A stretch of 10,772 nucleotides of DNA from the NCBI GenBank assembly GCA_964491375.1, contig CAZBGL010000320.1, positions 1 through 10,772 on the forward strand. Reading direction: 5' to 3'. Of this stretch, positions 1 through 6,142 are shown one piece after another. Numbering within the stretch: position 1 is the stretch's first letter; each line of letters begins with the position of its first letter. This stretch comes from CAZBGL01 sp964491375 (GTDB lineage Bacteria > Desulfobacterota > Deferrisomatia > Deferrisomatales > Deferrisomataceae). The position numbers and the translations under genes are program-made. Below the pieces are notes generated by a model. The model was not told the origin of the DNA. It saw only the letters and a program-made list of their open reading frames with translations, and searched no databases.

Positions 1-985
1 CCAGCCGATCGAACAGGAGTTGTTCGAAACGGGTAAACGTCCAGGTCCGGTCGCACCCTGGGTTTTTGCACGCCACCTGCCTGTCCTCCAGCCCGGCCAT
101 GCGCTCCATACACTCGGGACACAGCCTCTTGGGGGGCCTACGGCCCGCACGAAGGTCTGCAAGCTGCTCCACCGGGCGGTACACCCAGGTTCCGGAACAC
201 ACGTGGATGCGGCACGGCATGGGACGCTCCTGGAGCCGTTCCAGTTCCTCCCGGCAGGCGGCACACCGGCGCCGGGGTGGGGTCCCGCCCCGGCCCTGGC
301 GAAGGGCCACGAGCTGGGAAAACCGGCCCCAGGTCCACGTTCCGTTGCAGCCCGGAGTGGAGCAGGGGATCTGACGGTCCTCGAGCGCCTTGAGCGCCTC
401 GGCGCAGTCCCGGCACAGGCGCGACGGCGGCTTGCGGCCGGCACGGGCGTCCACGAGCTGCTCGTACCGGTTGTAGGGCACGCCGCGCTCGCAGCCCGGA
501 ACCTTGCAAGGGAGTTCCCGGTCTTGGAGGCTCCGGAACTCGGCGTAGCAGGAGGCGCACATCCGTTCGGGAGGGGAACCGCCACCCGAGGCGAGCTGCT
601 CGGCAGGGCTCCACGTCCAGGTGTTGTCGCAGCCCGGCACCCGGCAAGGGATCTGCCGGGGGGCCAGGTTCCTGAGTTCCTGGCGGCAGTCGTCGCAGAA
701 CAGGTGCGGCGGGGCTCCCCGTCCGCGAACCGCCCAGACGAGCTGTTGGTACCGGCTCACGTGCACGGGGTTTTCGCATCCCGGCCGGGCGCACGGAACG
801 CTGCGGTCCTCGAGTTCCCGGTACAGGCGGTGGCACCGGTCGCACATCCGCCGGGGCGGGTCCTTCTCGCCCCGTTGCAGGGCCTCGAGAACCTCCCGGG
901 GCGACTGGGTCCACGTACGGTCGCAACCGGAGACCCGGCACGGCACCTCCCGGGGCTGGACGGCGGCGCTCAGGGTGATGCGCAT
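1..985 (-). CDS. Tandem zinc-ribbon-like repeat protein (C-terminus beyond the window)
   Basis: Visible part is 328 residues from ATG at 985-983, preceded by GAGGAG five bases upstream. The frame is open to the window edge, so the end is missing. After a 13-residue lead it is nothing but repeats of 46-50 residues; the first cysteine of each is at residues 16, 65, 114, 160, 208, 258 and 306. The unit reads roughly PC-x4-C-x2-TWTW-x3-EQL, then PP-x-R-x-C-x2-C and a short charged helix ending LEDR. Each complete unit therefore has a C-x4-C and a C-x2-C pair, enough for one zinc ion. Repeats 2 and 4 lack the TWTW element but keep all four cysteines. No signal peptide or membrane segment is seen. 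The unit resembles, from memory, the 'probable zinc-ribbon' domain (Pfam zf-trcl type), usually found singly. Function is unknown; protein, RNA or DNA binding are all possible. It lies 24 bases after the J-protein gene, in the same operon. Confidence 0.85.
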   Translation of the reverse strand, partial: MRITLSAAVQPREVPCRVSGCDRTWTQSPREVLEALQRGEKDPPRRMCDRCHRLYRELEDRSVPCARPGCENPVHVSRYQQLVWAVRGRGAPPHLFCDDCRQELRNLAPRQIPCRVPGCDNTWTWSPAEQLASGGGSPPERMCASCYAEFRSLQDRELPCKVPGCERGVPYNRYEQLVDARAGRKPPSRLCRDCAEALKALEDRQIPCSTPGCNGTWTWGRFSQLVALRQGRGGTPPRRRCAACREELERLQERPMPCRIHVCSGTWVYRPVEQLADLRAGRRPPKRLCPECMERMAGLEDRQVACKNPGCDRTWTFTRFEQLLFDRL

Positions 986-1009
986 CGCGGCTCCTCGTGG
1001 GACAAAGAC

Positions 1010-1780
1010 TCAGCGCTTCTCGCACAGTTCCAGGTACAGGTGGCCCCTCGCCGCTGGGGGGCCGGCCCCCTTGCCCGCCAGCCGGAGCCGCATGCCCGGA
1101 CGGGCACCGGCCGGTATGCGCACCCGCAGGCGCTCGGTACCCTCCGGCCCCGGCACGGCGATCTCCACGTGTCCCCCCTGTTCCAGGATCTCCTGGTCCA
1201 CGGGCAGGCGATACGTCACGTGGCGTGCGGCCCGGCTCGTCGGTTTCGGAAGGGCGGCGGCGATGATCCGGCGCAGCAGCCCAGGGCTGCGGTCCGAAAG
1301 ACGGCGCGATCCGTTCGGGCCTCGGGGCCGGAACCGGCCGACGCCCCCGCCCGGGAACAACCACCCCCCGAGCGGCCCCACGAACACGAACCCGCCGAAA
1401 AAGAAACCGCCTCCCGCGCGGCCGAACACCCGCCGGAGGTACACCTCGTCGAACCGCAGACCTTGCCGGGCGAACTCCCGGGACAGCTCCCTCAGCCACG
1501 GCCCGAACACCGGGTTCCGGAACAACTCGGCGAACAGGTCCTCCGGCCGGAACTCCACCTCTGGCCCCGCCCGGGCCCGGGCCGCGTCGTACGCCGCCCG
1601 CCGTTGGGGGTCCCCCAGCACGGCGTAGGCCTCGGTGAGCTCCTTGAACGCCTCTTCCGCCCGGGGATCGCCCGGGTTGCGATCCGGATGCAGTTCGAAC
1701 GCGCGGCGGCGATACGCGCGGCGGATCTCCTCGTCGGATGCCTGCGGCGGAACCCCGAGGATCGCGTAGTAGTCCTTCAC
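1010..1780 (-). CDS. Short J-domain co-chaperone without the DnaJ zinc centre
   Basis: 256 residues from a GTG start at 1780-1778. The start overlaps the stop of the hydrolase gene (GTGA), so translation is probably coupled; the frame stays open further upstream but only inside the hydrolase gene. Residues 1-66 are a J domain with DYYAILGV and the catalytic HPD at 31-33, which in this family stimulates the ATPase of DnaK. Residues 119-150 form a glycine/phenylalanine-rich, strongly hydrophobic segment (GGFFFGGFVFVG). Residues 185-256 resemble one C-terminal substrate-binding beta-sandwich of DnaJ/CbpA, with VRIPAGARPGMRLRLAGKG and RGHLYLEL. The CxxCxGxG zinc repeats of true DnaJ are absent, and only one of the usual two C-terminal domains is present, which makes it shorter than CbpA (about 306 residues). 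The client is unknown; the downstream zinc-ribbon array is a candidate partner by position only. Confidence 0.9.
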   Translation of the reverse strand: MKDYYAILGVPPQASDEEIRRAYRRRAFELHPDRNPGDPRAEEAFKELTEAYAVLGDPQRRAAYDAARARAGPEVEFRPEDLFAELFRNPVFGPWLRELSREFARQGLRFDEVYLRRVFGRAGGGFFFGGFVFVGPLGGWLFPGGGVGRFRPRGPNGSRRLSDRSPGLLRRIIAAALPKPTSRAARHVTYRLPVDQEILEQGGHVEIAVPGPEGTERLRVRIPAGARPGMRLRLAGKGAGPPAARGHLYLELCEKR

Positions 1781-2532
1781 GGCTCCCGGCTTCCCGCGTT
1801 CGGCGCGGTTTGGTCCAGAAAGTCCGACAAGATCTGGGCAAGCGCTTCCGGCGCTTCGATGGGGGTCATGTGGCCGGCCCCGGGGACCACGGCGACGCGG
1901 GCTCCGGGCACCCTTTCGGCCGCGCGGTGGGCCAGTTCCGGCGGCGTGAGGCCGTCCAGTTCGCCGCTCGCGAACAACGTGGGCACCCGGATCGAGGGCA
2001 GCACGTCCTCGTAGTGCCCCCTGTCCCGGATGGCGGCCACGTCCCGGGCGAACGCTTCGGGGCCGATGGTCCGGCCCATGTCCACGAGCAGGTCCCGCAG
2101 GGGGCCGCGGGCGTTGTGCGGGGCGAGCACGCTCTCGGCGTAGGTGCCGAGCACCGCGTCGAACTCTCCACGCTCGATCAACCGGAGCACCTGGTCCCTT
2201 TTGGAACGCCGGTCGGGCGTGTCGCCGAAGGGTGTCGTGTCCACCAGGGCCACGGCCCAGAGGCGCTCGGCATGGTGCCGGAGGAGTTCGAACGTCACGT
2301 ATCCCCCCATGGACAGCCCCGCCACGGCTGCCTCGCGTGCGCCCACCGCGTCGAGCACCGACACCACGCCCTCCGCAGCCGCCCGGATGCTCCCGGTCCC
2401 CCAGGTCCGGGGGTAGACCACGGTATGACGTTCGGCCAGCCTCCGGCCCACGGGCCGCCAAAGCCGGTGGTCGCACCCCAACCCGGGGATCAGCACCACC
2501 ACCGGCCCCGAACCTTCGCGTGCAAAGTCCAT
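1777..2532 (-). CDS. Alpha/beta-fold hydrolase
   Basis: 251 residues. ATG at 2532-2530 is chosen because GGAGGAGG lies five bases upstream; an in-frame TTG at 2556 lacks such a site. The layout is a typical alpha/beta hydrolase: an oxyanion-hole region VVLIPGLG at 11-19, the nucleophile elbow GLSMGG with Ser74, a cap-like stretch at roughly 100-170, the acid in GELDGLTPP (Asp193) and the base in GAGHMTPIEAPEAL (His221). The whole triad is present, so it should be active. It is soluble and cytoplasmic, with no signal peptide. It resembles the BioH/PcaD/esterase group in general form, and the sequence does not identify a substrate. It is the first gene of the minus-strand unit and overlaps the J-protein start by four bases. 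Why a hydrolase sits with a J protein and a zinc-ribbon array is not known. Confidence 0.92.
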   Translation of the reverse strand: MDFAREGSGPVVVLIPGLGCDHRLWRPVGRRLAERHTVVYPRTWGTGSIRAAAEGVVSVLDAVGAREAAVAGLSMGGYVTFELLRHHAERLWAVALVDTTPFGDTPDRRSKRDQVLRLIERGEFDAVLGTYAESVLAPHNARGPLRDLLVDMGRTIGPEAFARDVAAIRDRGHYEDVLPSIRVPTLFASGELDGLTPPELAHRAAERVPGARVAVVPGAGHMTPIEAPEALAQILSDFLDQTAPNAGSREP

Positions 2533-2554
2533 CGGGCCCTCCTCCGACCCCTTC

Positions 2555-2584
2555 AACCTACACGAAAACCGCTCCGTTTTCCAA
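2555..2584 (-). promoter_or_regulatory. Candidate promoter of the hydrolase/J-protein/zinc-ribbon unit
   Basis: On the minus strand TTGGAA (2584-2579) is followed after 18 bases by TAGGTT (2560-2555). This is a moderate match to a sigma70-type promoter and would start transcription near 2548, just ahead of the GGAGGAGG ribosome site. Neither box is strong, so this is a positional guess. Confidence 0.33.
2564..2581. repeat. Inverted repeat in the divergent spacer, possible operator
   Basis: GAAAAC at 2564-2569 and GTTTTC at 2576-2581 are perfect inverted arms around six bases. The site is AT-rich in a very GC-rich region and lies between the candidate -35 and -10 boxes of the hydrolase promoter, upstream of the MgtC-family gene on the other strand. 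That position suits a repressor site, but no regulator is encoded in the window. A weak hairpin of no function is the alternative. Confidence 0.35.
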
Positions 2585-2681
2585 GGGGATTCGGGCGGTT
2601 GGCGCCCAGGGCCTGGGCGGCGACGGCGGGACGTGGTATATGATCAGCGGGTCCCGTGAGCGGAGAGGAGGAACCCTGGCC

Positions 2682-3350
2682 GTGGAAGCGCTTGCCGTGT
2701 TCCGGCCCGAAGCCGTGGAGATCTTTCCGGTGGTGCTCTTGCGCATGGCCGTGGCCTTCGTGTGCGGGGCGCTGGTGGGGGCGGAGCGGGAGTGGAAGGG
2801 CAAGCCGGCGGGCCTGCGCACGAACATCCTCATCTGCCTGGGGGCCGCTCTGTTCACCATGGGCTCCGAGTACATGGCCAAGTTCGTGGCCCACGCCCCC
2901 CAGGAGTCCACCCGCATCGCCGCCCAGATCGTGAGCGGGGTGGGGTTCATCGGCGCGGGCGCCATCCTGAGGAGCGGCCGGGGGGTGGTAGGGCTGACCA
3001 CTGCGGCCACGATCTGGCTCGTGGCCGCGATCGGCGTGGTGGTGGGCATCGGTTTCGTCTGGATCGGTCTCATCACCGCGGTGATGACCGTGCTCACCCT
3101 CCTTCTCCTGGGCCGGGTGGAGAAACGGATCATGGGGCCGTGTGAGATGCGCACCCTGGAAGTACGGATCGGTCCCGACCGGCCGGTGACCCTGGCGCGC
3201 CTGGAGGCCGTGCTGGAGTCGGCCCAGTGGCCCACCCGGGTGGACCGGATCGAATCCAGCGACGAAGGGATCACGATCACGTTCACCTACTGCGCCCGCC
3301 ATCCGGCCCACCGAGGGGTGTTGTGGGACCTGGGACAGCTCTTGGAGTAG
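2682..3350 (+). CDS. MgtC/SapB-family inner-membrane protein
   Basis: 222 residues from GTG at 2682, with AGGAGG at 2666-2671 (a slightly long 10-base spacing). An in-frame ATG at 2640 has no ribosome site and is less likely. The family signature is clear: RMAVAFVCGALVGAERE (21-37), KPAGLRTNILICLGAAL (41-57), RIAAQIVSGVGFIGAGAIL (78-96) and GLTTAATIWLVAAIGV (104-119). Four to five hydrophobic helices fill residues 15-145, followed by a soluble C-terminal domain of about 75 residues (147-222), as in the longer MgtC-like proteins with an ACT-like tail. Members are linked to Mg2+ limitation, membrane potential and F-ATPase control in pathogens; in environmental bacteria the role is unsettled. 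It is a single gene, divergent from the hydrolase. It is not a proven magnesium transporter. Confidence 0.92.
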   Translation: MEALAVFRPEAVEIFPVVLLRMAVAFVCGALVGAEREWKGKPAGLRTNILICLGAALFTMGSEYMAKFVAHAPQESTRIAAQIVSGVGFIGAGAILRSGRGVVGLTTAATIWLVAAIGVVVGIGFVWIGLITAVMTVLTLLLLGRVEKRIMGPCEMRTLEVRIGPDRPVTLARLEAVLESAQWPTRVDRIESSDEGITITFTYCARHPAHRGVLWDLGQLLE

Positions 3351-3381
3351 GGGGCACCACGGTCACGAGGTGAACTGCTTG

Positions 3382-3411
3382 ACGGGAGCCGGAAGACGGA
3401 GTGTCTCCCGT
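3382..3411 (+). terminator. Hairpin after the MgtC-family gene
   Basis: ACGGGAG at 3382-3388 pairs perfectly with CTCCCGT at 3405-3411 around a 16-base loop, 31 bases after the MgtC-family stop codon. The position suits a transcript end, but no T-tract follows, so it is at best a weak or Rho-assisted terminator or a mRNA-stabilising stem. Confidence 0.35.
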
Positions 3412-3533
3412 TGCCCGCCGTTCCTTCGGGGGCCTTCCAGCTGGCGGGCGTCCGCCGCCCAGAACGCGGGCCACGCGGGGCCCAGGCATCGGGAATCCCT
3501 ATCGATCCAGCTCCGGTGATCGGGGTAGCCCGT

Positions 3534-3564
3534 TTGACCGAAGGCACCGGGGACCGGGTAGGAT
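3534..3564 (+). promoter_or_regulatory. Candidate promoter of the yedF-selD operon
   Basis: TTGACC at 3534-3539 and TAGGAT at 3559-3564 are separated by 19 bases (18 if the second box is read as GTAGGA). The -35 is a near-consensus sigma70 box; the spacing is longer than ideal. The start site would lie near 3571, giving a leader of about 50 bases that contains the GGGAGGTGAGG ribosome site of yedF. Confidence 0.45.
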
Positions 3565-3621
3565 GGAACGGGGTCGCGGGTTCACGGGGCACAACCCATC
3601 CTGCCCGGGAGGTGAGGAACC

Positions 3622-4224
3622 ATGGGAGAGCGGCTGGACTGTTCGGGACTGGCCTGCCCGGAGCCGGTGCTGCGCACCAAGCAGGCCCTCGAGCGGATGA
3701 CACACGGGACGCTCGTCGTGCGCGTGGACGACCCGGCCGCCCGGGACAACGTGCGGCGGTTTGCCGAGTCCCAGGGGTGCACGGTCACGGTGACCCAGAC
3801 GGGAGCGGACACCTGGGACCTGGAGGTCACAAAGGGTGGACCGTGCGCCACGGGTTCCGTCACGCCGGGGACCACGGAAACCGCCCCCGGGCCCTTGGCC
3901 CTGCTGGTGGTCTCGGACCGCATCGGACCGGAGCCGGATCTGGGGGAACTCCTCCTGAGGTCGTTCCTGGGCACCCTGGTCCAGGCCGCATCCAGGCCCG
4001 CGCGGATGCTGTTCTTGAACCGCGGGGTGCACCTGACCACCGAGGGCTCGCCCGCTCTGGATGTCCTCCAGGACCTGGCCGCTGCCGGCGTGGAGATCTT
4101 CTCCTGCGGGACCTGCCTGGAATACTTCGGCAAGAAGGACAAGGTACGGGTGGGCCGGGTGGCGAGCATGTACGACACGGTGGAGACCCTGACCGGTCCC
4201 TTTCGGACCGTGACCGTCGGATGA
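3622..4224 (+). CDS. yedF: YedF-type selenium metabolism protein (TusA-like plus DsrE-like domains)
   Basis: 200 residues from ATG at 3622, with GGGAGGTGAGG just upstream. Residues 1-75 are a TusA/SirA-like domain with the CPxP motif, LDCSGLACPEPVLRTKQAL (Cys12 is the presumed carrier cysteine). Residues about 95-200 are a DsrE-like domain with FSCGTCLEYFG (Cys162 and Cys165). This two-domain architecture is that of the selenium-linked YedF family, which occurs with YedE and SelD in selenium-using bacteria and is thought to carry sulfur or selenium as a persulfide/perselenide. Its exact reaction is not established. The stop codon overlaps a candidate selD start (ATGA at 4221-4224), which strongly supports a joint selenium role. 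It is soluble and cytoplasmic. Confidence 0.93.
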   Translation: MGERLDCSGLACPEPVLRTKQALERMTHGTLVVRVDDPAARDNVRRFAESQGCTVTVTQTGADTWDLEVTKGGPCATGSVTPGTTETAPGPLALLVVSDRIGPEPDLGELLLRSFLGTLVQAASRPARMLFLNRGVHLTTEGSPALDVLQDLAAAGVEIFSCGTCLEYFGKKDKVRVGRVASMYDTVETLTGPFRTVTVG

Positions 4225-5273
4225 CGCGCATGACCGAGCGGAAAAAGCGCCTGACCGCACTGTCGCGGGCCGCCGGCTGAGCGGCCAAGATCGGGCCGGG
4301 GGACCTGGCCTCGGTGCTGGAGGGGTGGGACCCGCCCTCGGACGACCGGGTGCTGGTGGGGCTGGCCACCGGGGACGACGCCGGGGTGTACCGGCTGAAC
4401 CGCTCCCTGGCCCTGGTCCAGACCGTGGACTACATCACCCCCGTGGTGGACGATCCCTTCCGGTTCGGCCAGATCGCGGCGGCCAACGCGCTCTCCGACG
4501 TGTACGCCATGGGGGGCACGCCCCTGACGGCCCTGAACGTGCTCCTGTACCCGGCGTGTGACCTGGATCCGGAGACCGTGGCCCGGATCCTCAAGGGGGG
4601 AGCGGACAAGGTGCGGGAGGCCGGCGCCAGCGTCGTGGGAGGGCACACCGTGGACAACCCGGAGCTGGTGTACGGCCTGGCGGTGACCGGATGGGTCCAC
4701 CCGGAATGCCTGTGGTGCAACAGCCGCCTGGAACCCGGCGACGCACTCGTACTCACCAAGCCGCTGGGCCTGGGCCTGCTGGCCACCGCGGCCAAGGCCG
4801 GCATGGCCCGTCCAGAGGACGCGCAGCGGATGGCCGAGGTGATGGCCGGGTTGAACCGGTGGGCGGCCGAGGCGGCCCGCGGGCTGCCGGTGCACGGTGC
4901 AACCGACGTGACCGGGTTCGGTCTGGCCGGGCACGCCCGGAACCTGGCCCGTGAGAGCGGGGTGGACGTGGTGTTCCGGTGGGAGAGCCTTCCGGTGCTT
5001 CCGGGTGCGCGGGAGGCGTTGCTTGCCGGGCTCGTCCCCGGCGGGGCCTACCGGAACCGCGATGCCCTGGGGCCGGCCCTGGACGTGCGCACGGGGGGCG
5101 GCGAGGACGCCGCCCTGATCGTGTGCGATCCCCAGACATCGGGCGGCCTGCTCCTGGCCCTGCCGCCGGCCGCCGCCCACGCGCTCGTCTCGCGGCTTGA
5201 ACGACAGGGCAACCGATGGGCCGCCGTCGTGGGGGAAGCGGTGCCGGGGGAGGGCCGGGTGGTCGTGGTGTGA
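4221..5273 (+). CDS. selD: Selenophosphate synthetase containing selenocysteine (UGA read-through)
   Basis: 350 residues with UGA at 4278-4280 read as Sec. SelD makes selenophosphate from selenide and ATP, the selenium donor for Sec-tRNA and selenouridine. Upstream of the UGA the frame gives MTERKKRLTALSRAAG, then Sec, then AAKIGPGDLASVL, matching the family active site GCGCKISP; in E. coli SelD these are Cys17 and Lys20. Here Sec replaces the catalytic cysteine, the lysine is kept (residue 23), and the second cysteine is alanine. Downstream are LATGDDAGVY (nucleotide/metal binding), TVDYITPVVDDPFRFGQIAA, LSDVYAMGG, GGHTVDNPELVYGLAVTG, HGATDVTGFGLAGHA and DPQTSGGLLLALP, so both halves of the AIRS-like fold are complete. 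ATG 4221 is preferred for its ATGA overlap with the yedF stop; ATG 4230 is equally possible and gives 347 residues, the E. coli length. A frame starting at ATG 4314 would lack the active site. Confidence 0.95.
4278..4280 (+). other. UGA selenocysteine codon in selD
   Basis: In-frame TGA lying exactly where SelD proteins carry catalytic Cys or Sec (G-[C/U]-x-x-K). The conserved lysine follows two codons later, family sequence continues on both sides, and a SECIS-like hairpin begins 12 bases downstream. These together make a true stop very unlikely. Confidence 0.93.
4293..4311 (+). promoter_or_regulatory. Bacterial SECIS-like hairpin
   Basis: GGGCC (4293-4297) pairs with GGCCU (4307-4311), GG (4298-4299) with CC (4304-4305), leaving loop GGGA (4300-4303) and a bulged U at 4306. 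The stem begins 12 bases and the loop 19 bases after the UGA. Known bacterial SECIS elements lie immediately 3' of the UGA, have a short stem, a G-bearing apical loop about 16-37 bases away, and often a bulged U; SelB binds them. In E. coli fdhF the stem begins 11 bases after the UGA with the bulged U on the 5' side, so the details differ. The fold was done by eye. Confidence 0.7.
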
Positions 5274-5295
5274 ACGTGGACGGAGGCCGGACGGG

Positions 5296-6114
5296 ATGAC
5301 CGGTGCAGCGGGAGAGTCCAGGGAGTGGCTGGACGCGGCGGCGCGGGAGGTGGGGGCGGACCTCGTGGGAGTGGCCGATCTCGTGCGGGCCGGTGGCCTG
5401 GAGACCGATCCCCCCGATCTGTTCCACGGCTTCTCCCGCGCCGTGGTGATGGGCCTGAAGCTTCCGGACGCGCCGGTGGACACCTGCACCGAGGGGCCCA
5501 CCCCGGTGTACGCCCTGGCCTATCGCACGGCCAACGACCTGTTGGACCGCATGGCGTTCCGCCTGGCCCGGCGGATCGAGGCGGAGGGGCACCGGGCACT
5601 GCCGCTTCCCGCTTCCCAGCTCCTGGACCGGGAGCGGCTGACCGGCCACGTCTCGTACAAGGCCCTGGGCCGGCTCGCCGGGCTGGGGTGGCAGGGCAAG
5701 AGCCTTCTTCTGGTGAATCCGGAGTACGGCCCGCGGTTCCGCATGGTGGCGGTGCTCACGGACTGGGATCTGGCGGCGGACGCCCCTGTGCGCAACCGCT
5801 GCGGCTCGTGCTCGGCCTGCGCCGAGGCGTGCCCGGCCGGTGCGATCCGGAATGTGGGCACCGAAGACCACTACCGCGCCCGGGAGGAGGCCCTGCGCTT
5901 CGACCGGTGCGCGGAGTTCTGCATGGCCTGTGCGGCCCGGCCTCATATCGAGAAGCCCATCTGCGGGGTGTGCGTGCGGGTGTGCCCCTGGGGGAGCCGG
6001 AGACGGGGGACCCGAACAAAAAACTGCCGGAGCGCGGGAAAGGAGGGGAAACCGCGCCCCGGCCCACGAGGGGTTTCGCGTCGGGTTGGGTCAACGAACA
6101 GCCGACGCGCATGA
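5296..6114 (+). CDS. QueG-like double [4Fe-4S] cluster protein
   Basis: 272 residues from ATG at 5296, with CGGAGG nine bases upstream and 22 bases after selD, so third in the selenium operon. It shares the epoxyqueuosine-reductase core GRLAGLGWQGKSLLLVNPEYG (about 125-145). Two ferredoxin-type cysteine sets follow: Cys169, 172, 175 and 179 (CGSCSACAEACP), and Cys205, 209, 212, 223, 226 and 230 (ending CGVCVRVCPWG). QueG reduces epoxyqueuosine to queuosine in tRNA using cobalamin and two clusters; this protein is shorter than QueG (about 380 residues) and lacks its C-terminal HEAT-like part, so it belongs to the broader, mostly uncharacterised family. The last ~40 residues after CPWG are basic, have lower GC at third positions than the gene body, and may be out of frame (see findings). 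Function in selenium metabolism is not known. Confidence 0.85.
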   Translation: MTGAAGESREWLDAAAREVGADLVGVADLVRAGGLETDPPDLFHGFSRAVVMGLKLPDAPVDTCTEGPTPVYALAYRTANDLLDRMAFRLARRIEAEGHRALPLPASQLLDRERLTGHVSYKALGRLAGLGWQGKSLLLVNPEYGPRFRMVAVLTDWDLAADAPVRNRCGSCSACAEACPAGAIRNVGTEDHYRAREEALRFDRCAEFCMACAARPHIEKPICGVCVRVCPWGSRRRGTRTKNCRSAGKEGKPRPGPRGVSRRVGSTNSRRA

Positions 6115-6142
6115 TCCTTGTCGGCCGGGGCTTCGGATTTCT

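Larger units (their letters stand above)
3351..3621. other. Spacer between the MgtC-family gene and the selenium operon
   Basis: 271 bases with no convincing gene: frames crossing it are open only because of high GC and show no family motif. It holds a hairpin at 3382-3411 and a candidate promoter at 3534-3564. I looked for a tRNA-Sec-like fold and for cobalamin or SAM riboswitch cores and saw none. Confidence 0.6.

Noticed and set aside
20..2014. A 664-codon open frame on the plus strand
   Set aside because: It lies opposite the zinc-ribbon, J-protein and hydrolase genes, its product is rich in Pro/Ala/Arg/Gly without motifs, and the minus-strand genes have clear family signatures. It is a high-GC antisense shadow.
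1781..2476. Upstream extension of the J-protein frame
   Set aside because: The J domain starts exactly at the GTG at 1780, and the extension overlaps the well-supported hydrolase in another frame.
3351..3533. A tRNA-Sec gene or riboswitch ahead of the selenium operon
   Set aside because: No acceptor stem, TTCAAATCC-like anticodon loop or GGTTCGA arm is seen, and no cobalamin or SAM riboswitch core was recognised. Only a simple hairpin is present.
4314..5273. SelD starting at ATG 4314, with a stop at 4280
   Set aside because: This would remove the active-site motif. The sequence upstream of the TGA matches the SelD N-terminus in the same frame, so the TGA is read as selenocysteine.
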